Below are positions 14,863 through 22,232 of a stretch of DNA of 31,132 nucleotides, piece by piece. Position 1 is the stretch's first letter. Every line of letters starts with the position of its first letter. Location: assembly GCA_958428295.1 (NCBI GenBank), contig CAUAFL010000012.1, positions 1 to 31,132 on the forward strand, read 5' to 3'. Under the pieces are notes generated by a model. That model searched no databases, was not told the origin of the DNA, and saw nothing but the letters and a program-made list of their open reading frames with translations. The DNA comes from an uncultured Bacillota bacterium (GTDB lineage: Bacteria; Bacillota_I; Bacilli_A; RF39; UBA660). Both the position numbers and the translations under genes were made by a program.

Positions 14863-15639
14863 TCACTTTAAAATCTTTTTCAACTGCTTAATAGCATTTT
14901 TTTCAAGACGTGATACTTGTGCCTGACTAATTGACAACTCTTCTGCAATCTCCATTTGTGTTTTCCCAATCATAAATCGTTCATCTAGAATAAACTGTTC
15001 TCGTTCATTCAAAGTAGAAACCGCATCCTGCGTAGCAAGACGGCTTTCCATCTCTTTCCCTGTTTGCTTTTTATCTTCTATTTGATCATATAAATAAATT
15101 GTATCTCCACCATCACTATAAATTGGCTCAAACATGGAAACAGGATCCCGTAAGGCCTCTAGTGCATGGACCAATTCATAAGGAGTCACCTCTAACTTAT
15201 TAGCGATTTCTTCCGTCGTTGGCTCTTGACCCGTTACAAGGGTTCCCTCTTCCTTCAATTTTAAAGCTTTATAGGCTAAATCTTTTGTCGAACGACTAAC
15301 CCGCACACTATTATTATCCCGCAAATATCTTTTAATCTCCCCCACGATCATCGGTACTGCATAGGTAGAAAATTTCACCTCATGACTTAAGTCAAAATTA
15401 TCAATTGCTTTCACTAATCCAACACAACCAACCTGAAACAAATCGTCCATATTCTCATCGTGGCCCTTAAAGCGTCTTAAAATACTAAGAACCAACTTTA
15501 AATTACCACTGACTAAATCATTGCGAGCAAAAGGATCATCTTCTTTCATCTTAAGAAATAAATCCGTCATCTCATCACTCGTTAAAACTTTTAAATCCGC
15601 CGTATTAACTCCACTAATTTCTACTTTATGTCGTGCCAT
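14863..15639 (-). CDS. sigG: RNA polymerase sporulation sigma factor SigG
   Basis: 258 aa from the ATG at 15639 with AAAGGA upstream, giving the usual SigG start MARHKVEISGVNTADLKVL and about the length of Bacillus SigG (260). The longer frame to 15738 would cross the promoter. Region 2 holds DDLFQVGCVGLVKAIDNFDL and KFSTYAVPMIVGEIKRYLRD; region 4 ends with the helix-turn-helix TQMEIAEELSISQAQVSRLE. SigG runs late gene expression in the forespore after engulfment. The IYSDGGDTIYLYDQI segment separates SigG/SigF from vegetative sigma factors, and the start motif favours SigG over SigF. No anti-sigma genes are adjacent. It has a matching sigma-F/G-type promoter and its own terminator. Confidence 0.94.
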   Translation of the reverse strand: MARHKVEISGVNTADLKVLTSDEMTDLFLKMKEDDPFARNDLVSGNLKLVLSILRRFKGHDENMDDLFQVGCVGLVKAIDNFDLSHEVKFSTYAVPMIVGEIKRYLRDNNSVRVSRSTKDLAYKALKLKEEGTLVTGQEPTTEEIANKLEVTPYELVHALEALRDPVSMFEPIYSDGGDTIYLYDQIEDKKQTGKEMESRLATQDAVSTLNEREQFILDERFMIGKTQMEIAEELSISQAQVSRLEKNAIKQLKKILK

Positions 15640-15659
15640 CTCCATCTTCCTTTCACTTC

Positions 15660-15689
15660 TATAATGATTGGAAAATGTTTTTTTTATAC
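15660..15689 (-). promoter_or_regulatory. Sigma-F/sigma-G-type promoter of sigG
   Basis: Minus strand GTATA (15685-15689), 18-bp spacer, CATTATA (15660-15666), 20 bases before the ATG. This fits the Bacillus sigma-G pattern ghATR-N18-CATnhTA exactly, as I remember it, and implies positive autoregulation. No good sigma-A promoter was seen here. Confidence 0.65.
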
Positions 15690-15705
15690 AACCTAGATTT
15701 TTAGA

Positions 15706-15733
15706 TAAAAAAGAGGTCTTACATTTATACCTC
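15706..15733 (-). terminator. Terminator after the TtcA-like gene
   Basis: Minus-strand stem GAGGT/ACCTC (15729-15733 and 15713-15717) spanning the stop codon, followed by six T. It isolates sigG from the upstream gene. Confidence 0.65.
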
Positions 15734-16546
15734 ATCATAATGATCTAAAAAAGAAATTGTTTGTCCTTCTTGCTCGTAACTAAGAATTGTTTTTAAATTC
15801 ACTTTCTCACTACTTTTAAAAATATTACGGTCTATCACAGCACTATTCTGCCGGAGGGAAGCAATAAGTCGTTTCATCTCTAAACGTTTAGAAGAAGTCG
15901 CCGCTTTACTAGAGGTAAAACGACAAGCACAATTTATAAACTGATACCCTTCTTTCTCCCAAAAAGAAACAATAGCATCTTCTTTCACTAAATACAAAGG
16001 ACGAATTAACTCCATCTGAGAAAAATTAGTACTATGTAACTTAGGAAGCATTGTTTTAAACTCTCCGCCATAAAACATCGATAACAAAATCGTTTCAATA
16101 ACATCATCAAAATGATGTCCTAAAGCAATTTTATTACAGCCCATTTCTTGTGCTTGTTGATATAAAAAGCCCCGGCGCATTCTAGCACACAGATAACAAG
16201 GATGCTCTTTATCTAATTTATTCGCTACCGCAAAGATATCAGAAGAAACAATTTGTATAGGTAACCCTAAGGATGCTGCATTGTCTTTTATTTTTTGTAA
16301 ATGAGTTCCCTGGTAACCAGGATCCATCACCAAATAAACGAGTTCAAACGCTACCTTTCCATGACGCTGTAACTCCTCTAGACACTTAGCAAGCAAAAAA
16401 GAATCTTTACCACCAGAAATACAAACGGCAATGCGATCTCCCTTTTTAATCAGTTGATAATCCATCACCGCTTTCATAAAAGGACGCCAAATAGCTTTGC
16501 GATAACTAGTAATGAGACTATGCTCTACTTCTTGACAACTTTTCAT
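15725..16546 (-). CDS. TtcA-like PP-loop ATPase (tRNA thiolation family)
   Basis: 273 aa from the ATG at 16546, four bases after the upstream stop; the longer frame to 16603 overlaps that gene. The N-terminal PP-loop ATP site is SGGKDS (44-49). Cys117 and Cys120 (CYLCARMRR), plus a later CAC pair (206, 208), give the iron-sulfur-type cysteines of the TtcA group, and LGHHFDDVIETILLSMFYGG is the family's second signature. TtcA thiolates C32 of tRNAs in Proteobacteria; the role of this Bacillota branch is less certain. It follows a membrane thioredoxin-fold gene with 1 bp between genes, so the two are one operon. Confidence 0.85.
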   Translation of the reverse strand: MKSCQEVEHSLITSYRKAIWRPFMKAVMDYQLIKKGDRIAVCISGGKDSFLLAKCLEELQRHGKVAFELVYLVMDPGYQGTHLQKIKDNAASLGLPIQIVSSDIFAVANKLDKEHPCYLCARMRRGFLYQQAQEMGCNKIALGHHFDDVIETILLSMFYGGEFKTMLPKLHSTNFSQMELIRPLYLVKEDAIVSFWEKEGYQFINCACRFTSSKAATSSKRLEMKRLIASLRQNSAVIDRNIFKSSEKVNLKTILSYEQEGQTISFLDHYDEV

Positions 16547-16547
16547 T

Positions 16548-17252
16548 TTAACACTTATTATCATCGGTACACAATAAGCCTTGCACTTTTTTAATGCCAC
16601 CAATTAATTCATTCTTTAATTCATTTGCTTGTTTATCACTTAGTTTCTGATAAGGATCCTTCTGACTATCAATTGTCCCCTCATGATAATCAACTACTTG
16701 ACCATCTTTTACAAATACAACAGTCGGAAAATATAAACGTTTGATAGCCTCATTATTTAGCCCTTCATAACTATCCAAGTGATCCGCCAAACGACTCAAA
16801 ATCTTTGCATAATTCTTACTACCTTTTTTATCCGTCACCACAGTACCCGTCTCATCTAAATGCTTACTATCGCGCTCTTCTAAAGCATTGCAGTAATATA
16901 ATTTTTGATATTTGGCTTCCTCCATGGCTGAGAACAACACAGGGACCAAACTACGGCACCAAGGACATTCTGGAAAACCAAAATAAATAATTCCCGTACC
17001 ATCTTCTAAAAGTTGTAAAACCTCATCAGTACTAGTATACTGTACCCAATTTTTCTCAGGGATTGTAACAGAAAGATATTTCCTATCTTCTCTACCTGTT
17101 GCCTTACCATTTAACTTCTCATATTCTTGTCGAAAATTACGCTCATCTTTATTAATAAACAAGGTATCATCTGTAAGGAATAAATAAATCACCCCACCAA
17201 TTAAAAAAACAGCTAAAATGCCAAGAACAATTAACGACTTTTGCTTTTTCAT
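16548..17252 (-). CDS. Membrane-anchored thioredoxin-fold protein (CPWC)
   Basis: 234 aa from the ATG at 17252 (GGGAG upstream). One N-terminal membrane anchor (about 5-26), then an extracytoplasmic thioredoxin-like domain with GIIYFGFPECPWCRSLVP; the CPWC pair is Cys96 and Cys99. YFPTVVFVKDG supplies the cis-Pro strand. The insert between the active site and the cis-Pro is longer than in plain thioredoxins. Two more cysteines (LLCTDDNKC) sit at the very C-terminus. Likely a surface disulfide or thiol protein; bacteriocin-transport accessory proteins have the same fold. It forms an operon with the TtcA-like gene. Confidence 0.82.
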   Translation of the reverse strand: MKKQKSLIVLGILAVFLIGGVIYLFLTDDTLFINKDERNFRQEYEKLNGKATGREDRKYLSVTIPEKNWVQYTSTDEVLQLLEDGTGIIYFGFPECPWCRSLVPVLFSAMEEAKYQKLYYCNALEERDSKHLDETGTVVTDKKGSKNYAKILSRLADHLDSYEGLNNEAIKRLYFPTVVFVKDGQVVDYHEGTIDSQKDPYQKLSDKQANELKNELIGGIKKVQGLLCTDDNKC

Positions 17253-17274
17253 TACTACCATCTCCCTAGCTATC

Positions 17275-17304
17275 ATTATATAGTAAACAAGAAGAAGAAA
17301 TCAA
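17275..17304 (-). promoter_or_regulatory. Sigma-A promoter of the thioredoxin-ttcA operon
   Basis: TTGATT (17299-17304, minus strand), 18-bp spacer, TATAAT (17275-17280). The -35 overlaps the stop of the upstream pseudogene. Confidence 0.65.
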
Positions 17305-17735
17305 TCCCTTTTTAGAAGTGCTTTCAAACTACCTAACAACTGTTGTTCTTCCTTTTTAGTACGCTTAGATTTTGTAAAATAATAACGATGCTATCGCATT
17401 TTACGATGAAATTCCCGATCAGCTAACAAATAGTCTATCGTCTCCTGCTGGTAAGAAACACCACAAGCATCTAAACACTGTGCCTTTTTCGCTAATACAA
17501 TACATGCTAGGCCATAATCATTTGTCAAAACCAAGTCTTCCCTTTGGACAAAGTTCTGAATAGCCAAATCTACTTGTTGTGATCCCTGCGCAACTTAATG
17601 AACATGTGCTTTTTCTATGGTAAGTTCATGACTTGTATCAATAAAAATAGACACCTCTACTGAATAAGACTTGCAAAGAGCGACAATTTTTTTAAGATCC
17701 GGAAAGCCATCCCCGTCAATCAAAACCCGTCTCAT
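17301..17735 (-). pseudogene. UPF0178 (YaiI/YqxD, DUF188) gene with two nonsense codons
   Basis: One continuous 145-codon frame on the minus strand (ATG at 17735, final TGA 17301-17303) reads as a UPF0178 protein interrupted by TAA at codon 47 (17595-17597) and TAG at codon 115 (17391-17393). Family marks persist on both sides: VLIDGDGFP for the DADACP start, IFIDTSHEL, VDLAIQNFV, DLVLTNDYGLA, the end-of-domain ADREFHRKMR and a basic KRTKKEEQQLL tail. The frame is intact apart from the two stops, so decay is recent or the stops are tolerated. The start overlaps the pseudouridine synthase stop (ATGA). The protein is a PIN/NYN-like possible nuclease of unknown role. Confidence 0.85.
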
Positions 17736-18586
17736 AGACCAACTAACGCTTGAAAAGATGTTGGTAATTTACTGGTAAATGTATAAGTTTTCTTAGTAAG
17801 CGGATGTACAAGAACAATACAAGAAGCATGTAAATAAAGTCGTTTAGCTTTTTCTTTAAAAAGTTGATATTTGGTATCACCAACTAAGGGATAACCCAAA
17901 TGAGAAAGAACCACTCTAATTTGATTTTTACGCCCTGTTTCAAGATGAATTTTTAGTAAACTGTAAGTGTCATTACTTCGCACTTTCTGAAAAGAAGTAA
18001 TTGCTTTCTTTCCTTTGGTTTTATCATCTGTTACATAAACTTTATACTGACGATCTTCCTGTAAATAACAAACATAATGTTGCTGATCTTCTGGTTTTCC
18101 TCTTACAACTCCATAGTATTCACGTTCCTTGACAAACGTATCCCAGGATGCCTGAAAAGCAAGCTTTAACGCCTCCTTTTTAACAAACACTAACACTCCC
18201 GACGTATCCCGATCTAATCGATGTAAAATAAAAATTTTATCGTGCTGCCCTCTATTTTTAACAAACTCCCGCATCAAATGATAAGCGGTATGTTCCTTTT
18301 CTTTGCCCGTAGAAATCGTCAACAAACCGCTCGGTTTATCCACTACTAAGAAATCCTCATCTTCATACAAAATAGGCAAAAGACTATGTTGATGTGTCTT
18401 GTTTTGCTTTCTAATTTCCAGCTTATCCCCTTTTCTAACCAAATAATTATATTGTGTAATAACCTGTTGATTGACAAGAACAGCACCACCTGTTAAATAG
18501 CCTTTTAACTTTTTATGACTAAACTCCTTAAACAACGTTTGCAATACACTTAATAAAGGTCCTTCTTCGATAACGGTTTGTATCAT
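17732..18586 (-). CDS. RluA-family 23S rRNA/tRNA pseudouridine synthase
   Basis: 284 aa. An N-terminal S4-like RNA-binding region (about 12-60, YLTGGAVLVNQQVI) is followed by the RluA catalytic domain, with VVDKPSGLL (82-90) and HRLDRDTSG (122-130) holding the catalytic Asp125. GRKNQIRVVLSHLGYPLVGD is the second family motif. Members isomerise uridine in 23S rRNA (RluC/RluD) or tRNA; substrate cannot be read from sequence. It overlaps the UPF0178 pseudogene by 4 bp. The ribosome site is weak (GAGATGAG). Confidence 0.93.
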   Translation of the reverse strand: MIQTVIEEGPLLSVLQTLFKEFSHKKLKGYLTGGAVLVNQQVITQYNYLVRKGDKLEIRKQNKTHQHSLLPILYEDEDFLVVDKPSGLLTISTGKEKEHTAYHLMREFVKNRGQHDKIFILHRLDRDTSGVLVFVKKEALKLAFQASWDTFVKEREYYGVVRGKPEDQQHYVCYLQEDRQYKVYVTDDKTKGKKAITSFQKVRSNDTYSLLKIHLETGRKNQIRVVLSHLGYPLVGDTKYQLFKEKAKRLYLHASCIVLVHPLTKKTYTFTSKLPTSFQALVGL

Positions 18587-18610
18587 TCAACTCATCTCAT
18601 TTCTCGTCTC

Positions 18611-18639
18611 ATTATACCAAAAAAAACTCTTCAAAACAA
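18611..18639 (-). promoter_or_regulatory. Sigma-A promoter of the pseudouridine synthase
   Basis: TTGTTT (18634-18639, minus strand), 17-bp spacer, TATAAT (18611-18616). Confidence 0.7.
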
Positions 18640-18695
18640 GTAAACTAAAGTATCCTTAACCCTCCGTAAATATTTTTTAGAAGGATCAAAAATTT

Positions 18696-18725
18696 TTGAA
18701 ATATCTGTATGATTTTTTCTATAAT
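18696..18725 (+). promoter_or_regulatory. Plus-strand promoter facing a small minus-strand ORF
   Basis: TTGAAA (18696-18701), 18-bp spacer, TATAAT (18720-18725). No plus-strand ORF follows; transcription would enter the 3' end of the 43-residue membrane protein gene. Confidence 0.45.
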
Positions 18726-18747
18726 ACATATAATAAGATAAACTTGC

Positions 18748-18879
18748 TTATAAAGGTTTGTTTTGTAAAGTAATTAAATAATCAAGTAATAGCGTTCCTA
18801 CGACCAAAATAGTTAGTATAATAACAATCTTAAAAAATAAAAGCCATCGTTGATGTAAGAAATTACTCATTTTAGGCAT
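18748..18879 (-). CDS. Small single-span membrane protein, 43 aa
   Basis: ATG at 18879 with GGAGTG eight bases upstream, TAA at 18748-18750. It starts MPKMSNFLHQRW, has one hydrophobic span (about residues 12-36) and ends LQNKPL. Too short to assign to a family. It is alone in a roughly 500-bp gap between the pseudouridine synthase and a tRNA operon. An opposing promoter at 18696-18725 would make an antisense RNA, a layout seen in type I toxin-antitoxin loci; that is only a suggestion. Confidence 0.55.
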   Translation of the reverse strand: MPKMSNFLHQRWLLFFKIVIILTILVVGTLLLDYLITLQNKPL

Positions 18880-19028
18880 CTAGATCACACTCCTGTTCAA
18901 TCATTAGCATAAAGAACATTTGTGATAAAAAGATGAAAAACAAATAGAATTTCTCTAAAAAAGTACTTGCATTAATGAATAAGATTTGTTATTCTAATAT
19001 TGCTAATGCAGAAATTGACTAAAAAACC
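18880..19028. other. Intergenic region before the second tRNA operon
   Basis: Between the 43-residue ORF and the tRNA promoter. Holds the nested inverted repeat at 18968-19010 and a weak overlapping sigma-A-like pair (TTGCAT 18967-18972, 17-bp spacer, TATTCT 18990-18995). No ORF supported. Confidence 0.4.
18968..19010. repeat. Nested inverted repeat upstream of the tRNA operon
   Basis: Outer arms TGCATTA (18968-18974) and TAATGCA (19004-19010) enclose inner arms GAATAA (18977-18982) and TTATTC (18989-18994). No T-run follows, so it is not a simple terminator. It lies about 20 bp upstream of the tRNA promoter. Confidence 0.4.
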
Positions 19029-19057
19029 TTGCACTTTTAAGAATTTTAGTGTAAACT
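19029..19057 (+). promoter_or_regulatory. Promoter of the tRNA Ile-Asn-Glu operon
   Basis: TTGCAC (19029-19034), 17-bp spacer, TAAACT (19052-19057), 28 bp before tRNA-Ile. Confidence 0.65.
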
Positions 19058-19085
19058 AATACCTGTCATTGAGCAATTCACAAAT

Positions 19086-19162
19086 GGGCCTGTAGCTCAG
19101 TTGGTTAGAGCGCTCGCTTGATAAGCGAGAGGTCACAGGTTCAAGTCCTGTCAGGCCCACCA
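19086..19162 (+). tRNA. tRNA-Ile(GAT)
   Basis: 77 nt with encoded CCA. Acceptor GGGCCTG/CAGGCCC; anticodon GAT. Confidence 0.97.
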
Positions 19163-19168
19163 TTATTT

Positions 19169-19245
19169 GCCTCAATAGCTCAGTTGGTTAGAGCACTTGA
19201 CTGTTAATCAAGGGGTCCTAGGTTCAAGTCCTAGTTGAGGCGCCA
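19169..19245 (+). tRNA. tRNA-Asn(GTT)
   Basis: 77 nt with encoded CCA. Acceptor GCCTCAA/TTGAGGC; anticodon GTT. Confidence 0.96.
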
Positions 19246-19253
19246 TTTATTTT

Positions 19254-19330
19254 GGCCAGTTGGTGAAGTGGCTTAACACACTGCCCTTTCACGGCAGCAT
19301 TCACGGATTCGAATTCCGTACTGGTCACCA
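19254..19330 (+). tRNA. tRNA-Glu(TTC)
   Basis: 77 nt with encoded CCA. Acceptor GGCCAGT/ACTGGTC; anticodon TTC. Confidence 0.96.
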
Positions 19331-19362
19331 TGTGAAGTTAATTTTTTATATACATCAAGGGA

Positions 19363-19386
19363 GAAACAACAATGTTTTTCTTTTTT
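19363..19386 (+). terminator. Terminator after tRNA-Glu
   Basis: Stem GAAACA (19363-19368) against TGTTTT, 4-nt loop, then a T-rich run to 19386. Short stem. Confidence 0.55.
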
Positions 19387-19392
19387 ACTCCC

Positions 19393-19430
19393 AAAATTAC
19401 TCTCATTTTAACGATGTCGGAGTAATTTTT
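19393..19430 (+). terminator. Second hairpin after tRNA-Glu
   Basis: Perfect 10-bp inverted repeat AAAATTACTC (19393-19402) and GAGTAATTTT (19420-19429) with a 17-nt loop, ending in T. Probably a back-up terminator. Confidence 0.5.
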
Positions 19431-19459
19431 ACCTATACTTCCATAATAAGAGGAAACAC

Positions 19460-19488
19460 TTGACAAACCATAATAATTAAGATAATAT
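19460..19488 (+). promoter_or_regulatory. Promoter of tRNA-Ser(GCT)
   Basis: TTGACA (19460-19465), 17-bp spacer, TAATAT (19483-19488), 21 bp before the tRNA. Confidence 0.75.
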
Positions 19489-19509
19489 TATAACTGCAAT
19501 AAGCATTTT

Positions 19510-19600
19510 GGAGACATACTCAAGAGGCTGAAGAGGCGCCCCTGCTAAGGGTGTAGAGTGGGCAACTGCTGCGAGGGTTCAAATCCCTCTGTCTCCGCCA
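19510..19600 (+). tRNA. tRNA-Ser(GCT)
   Basis: 91 nt with a long variable arm and encoded CCA. Acceptor GGAGACA/TGTCTCC; anticodon GCT. It has its own promoter and terminator. Confidence 0.96.
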
Positions 19601-19604
19601 TAAA

Positions 19605-19636
19605 GAAAACACCCCTTATTTAATAAGGGTTTTCTT
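19605..19636 (+). terminator. Terminator after tRNA-Ser(GCT)
   Basis: CCCTTATT (19613-19620) pairs with AATAAGGG (19622-19629), extended across a bulge by GAAAA/TTTTC (19605-19609, 19630-19634), then TT. Confidence 0.75.
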
Positions 19637-19678
19637 ATGCCTAAATATTTATTAGGTGCAAATTAGGTACTGTTTTCC

Positions 19679-19723
19679 AAAATTAAAATACACCTCCTTA
19701 CGAAAATGTATTTTAATTTTTTT
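19679..19723. terminator. Long hairpin in the convergent gap before the P-type ATPase 3' end
   Basis: A 14-bp perfect stem (19679-19692 with 19707-19720, arms AAAATTAAAATACA and its complement) and a 14-nt loop, followed by TTT on plus. It can end the minus-strand ATPase transcript and any plus-strand read-through. On the minus strand the loop carries AAGGAGG, a full Shine-Dalgarno, but no useful ORF follows it. Confidence 0.6.
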
Positions 19724-19765
19724 AACTGTTTTTATATTAGCGCACCCATTAGTGTAGCTCAAATT

Positions 19766-22153
19766 TTAACTAGTTTCTTTATAGTTAAATCTCTCTTCCG
19801 TTACTTTTTGATGATACTTAATAATTCCCTGACTGACTAACTTTTCAAACCATTGATATAATAAATGTGATAAATACATTAAAAGAAAGGTAATTGCAAC
19901 CATTAGATTAGTAAAATGGGAAATAGAAAATAACGTTGTTAAATTAAAAATAGCATAAAGGAATAAGTAAAACATAAAGCTAAACAACAACAATCGAATA
20001 CGATTAAATGGTTGACAAATTTTATAAAGAAGAATAAACGAGGTATACCCAGTTAACGTTAAACACAAAGTTGAAATTTTAGCATAACTTAAATCAAACA
20101 TACTACCCACACAACAAATAAGTAAAATATTACAAATGATTGCTAAAGCTGGAGGTGCAGCTTTCTTTAAAACATTGGCCAAGAAGGCCCCTTGCACTCT
20201 TTCTTTATTAGGCTCCAAAGCTAAAATAAAGGATGGTATACCAATTGTTACAACACTTGATAAAGTCAATTGAATAGGGATAAACGGATAAGGCATTTCA
20301 ATAAATAAGAAAATGAAAGCCAAAAGAGTTGCATAAATTGTCTTGACTAAAAATAACGAAGCAGAACGTTCCAAATTATTAATACTACGGCGGCCCTCTG
20401 CTACGACCTGTGGCATCGATGCAAAATTAGAATCTAGCAGTACTAATTGTGAAACACTACGAGCGGCATCAGTACCACTAGCCATGGCAATGGAACAATC
20501 AGCTTCTTTTAAGGCCAAACAATCATTCACTCCATCCCCTGTCATCGCAACGGTATGCCCGGCTTTCTTTAAAGCCTGAATTAAGATATGTTTTTCCTCT
20601 GGCCGTACTCGACCAAAGACATCATATTTGCAAGCAGCTTCTATTAATTCTTCTTCCGTTTCTAAAGTAGAGACATCTATTACCTTGACTTGACGAGATA
20701 AACCTGCCCGTTTAGCAATACTAGCAACCGTCACTGGGTTATCTCCAGAAATAATCTTAATAGCTACCCCCTGTTCCTCAAAATACGCTAAAGTAGCCTG
20801 TGCCTCTTTTCGAATTTTATCCTGAAGTAGAATAAACCCTAAAGCTTTCGCACCTTTTACACTTTTTTGAGGTTGATAATTTGCAACCTCTACCAAAGCA
20901 ATTACCCGACTATCCGCTGACAAACTTGTTAATTGTGCTTGATACTTCCTGGCATGATCATCCAATAAAAATTCTGGTGCTCCCAATAAATAAGTCACAC
21001 CACTCTCCAAGGTAACACCGGAATATTTGGTGTCAGAGGAAAAAGGAATTACTTTTTTTATTGCTTCTTTCTTTTTACTAAAGTAAGTAGCCTTTAAAGC
21101 CTGCGCCGTAGGATTATCCCCTTGTAAGGAGGACATGATCATTCCTACCAAATCACCAAGAACAGCCTTGCTATCATCACAAACAGGAATTAAATCCTTG
21201 ACCTCCATCTTCCCTTCGGTAATCGTTCCTGTTTTATCAAGACAAATAACGTCAACCCTCGCTAATGTTTCAATACAATAAAGATCTTGAACCAACACTT
21301 TTCGTTTTGAAAGACGAACAATCGATACTGCAAACACTGTGCTTGTTAATAATACCAGCCCTTCAGGAATCATACCAATTAAAGCCGCAACAGTATTGAC
21401 CACTGCCTTTTGAAAGGTATTATCTGCTAAGAACATTTGTCTTGCAAACAATAAAATTCCCAGTGGAACAATCACTACCGAAATCGTCTTCACTATTTTA
21501 TTTAAAGAACGCATGATTTCCGAAGAAATCGGTTTAATATACTTCGTATCACCAGAAATCTTAGCGGTATAATTATCATAACCAATATGCTCAACTTGAG
21601 CATAACAACTACCACTGACAATAAAACTACCCGATAGTAATAACTCTCCTACCTTTTTTTCAATCGGATCCGCTTCCCCAGTAATAAAAGATTCATCAAC
21701 CAACACACTTCCTTGACAAATAATAGAATCCGTTACTACTTGATTACCAAGACCCAAATGAACAATATCATCAAGTACTACTTCCGTTAATGAAATTTCT
21801 ATTTCCTTTGCATCGCGTACCACCCGTACTTTACCTTCCGAAATAACGGATAGACGATCAATAACCTTTTTAGAATGTAACTCTTGTAAAGTACTAATTA
21901 ACGTATTTAATACAATAATAATAATAAATGTTAAATTTTTAAATGAGCCTACCATAATAATGGCACATGCCAAAACTATATTTATTATATTAAATAAAGT
22001 TAGTGTGTTCTCCCTAATAATCTGCTTTACACTTTTCGTTTTAACATCAGTATCAAAGTTGACAAGCTGATCTTGAACGCGTTGTGCTACCTCATCACTA
22101 CTAAGACCTTGCTGCCAATTAGGCTGATAACGTTTTATTTCTTTTTCACTCAT
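19766..22153 (-). CDS. P-type cation-transporting ATPase
   Basis: 795 aa. Full P-type set: actuator loop TGEADP (158-163, usual TGES), PEGL in membrane helix 4 (263-266), phosphorylation site DKTGT with Asp306, GAPE (391-394), and TGDGVND (538-544). Helix pairs near 50-85 and 220-280 and about six spans at the C-terminus fit the type II/MgtA-like layout; PEGL suggests Ca2+ or another divalent or alkali cation, but the ion cannot be fixed from sequence. Lack of N-terminal metal-binding motifs argues against a heavy-metal P1B pump. It is divergent from a membrane protein gene. The start ATG (22153) has only a weak GAGAG-type ribosome site. Confidence 0.93.
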   Translation of the reverse strand: MSEKEIKRYQPNWQQGLSSDEVAQRVQDQLVNFDTDVKTKSVKQIIRENTLTLFNIINIVLACAIIMVGSFKNLTFIIIIVLNTLISTLQELHSKKVIDRLSVISEGKVRVVRDAKEIEISLTEVVLDDIVHLGLGNQVVTDSIICQGSVLVDESFITGEADPIEKKVGELLLSGSFIVSGSCYAQVEHIGYDNYTAKISGDTKYIKPISSEIMRSLNKIVKTISVVIVPLGILLFARQMFLADNTFQKAVVNTVAALIGMIPEGLVLLTSTVFAVSIVRLSKRKVLVQDLYCIETLARVDVICLDKTGTITEGKMEVKDLIPVCDDSKAVLGDLVGMIMSSLQGDNPTAQALKATYFSKKKEAIKKVIPFSSDTKYSGVTLESGVTYLLGAPEFLLDDHARKYQAQLTSLSADSRVIALVEVANYQPQKSVKGAKALGFILLQDKIRKEAQATLAYFEEQGVAIKIISGDNPVTVASIAKRAGLSRQVKVIDVSTLETEEELIEAACKYDVFGRVRPEEKHILIQALKKAGHTVAMTGDGVNDCLALKEADCSIAMASGTDAARSVSQLVLLDSNFASMPQVVAEGRRSINNLERSASLFLVKTIYATLLAFIFLFIEMPYPFIPIQLTLSSVVTIGIPSFILALEPNKERVQGAFLANVLKKAAPPALAIICNILLICCVGSMFDLSYAKISTLCLTLTGYTSFILLYKICQPFNRIRLLLFSFMFYLFLYAIFNLTTLFSISHFTNLMVAITFLLMYLSHLLYQWFEKLVSQGIIKYHQKVTEERFNYKETS

Positions 22154-22175
22154 ATCATCAACTCTCTTCCTAAAT

Positions 22176-22208
22176 ACTATAACATAAATTTATATTTTCT
22201 GTTATAAT
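22176..22208. promoter_or_regulatory. Back-to-back divergent extended -10 promoters
   Basis: Minus strand TGTTATAGT (22176-22184) for the P-type ATPase and plus strand TGTTATAAT (22200-22208) for the membrane protein. Neither has a good -35. The boxes form a 7-bp inverted repeat TATAACA-N15-TGTTATA (22178-22206). Confidence 0.55.
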
Positions 22209-22232
22209 ATTGTGTAGAAAGAAGGGATTATT

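Noticed and set aside
17391..17597. Stop-codon recoding to explain the UPF0178 stops
   Set aside because: Two different stops are involved and both are used as normal terminators by neighbouring genes; Trp is TGG and TGA ends radC.
18652..18686. ATCCTT/AAGGAT inverted repeat upstream of the pseudouridine synthase
   Set aside because: Six-base-pair arms with a 23-nt loop and no T-run; likely chance.
19260..19463. Open frame 19260-19463 (+)
   Set aside because: It starts inside tRNA-Glu and crosses two hairpins; no ribosome site.
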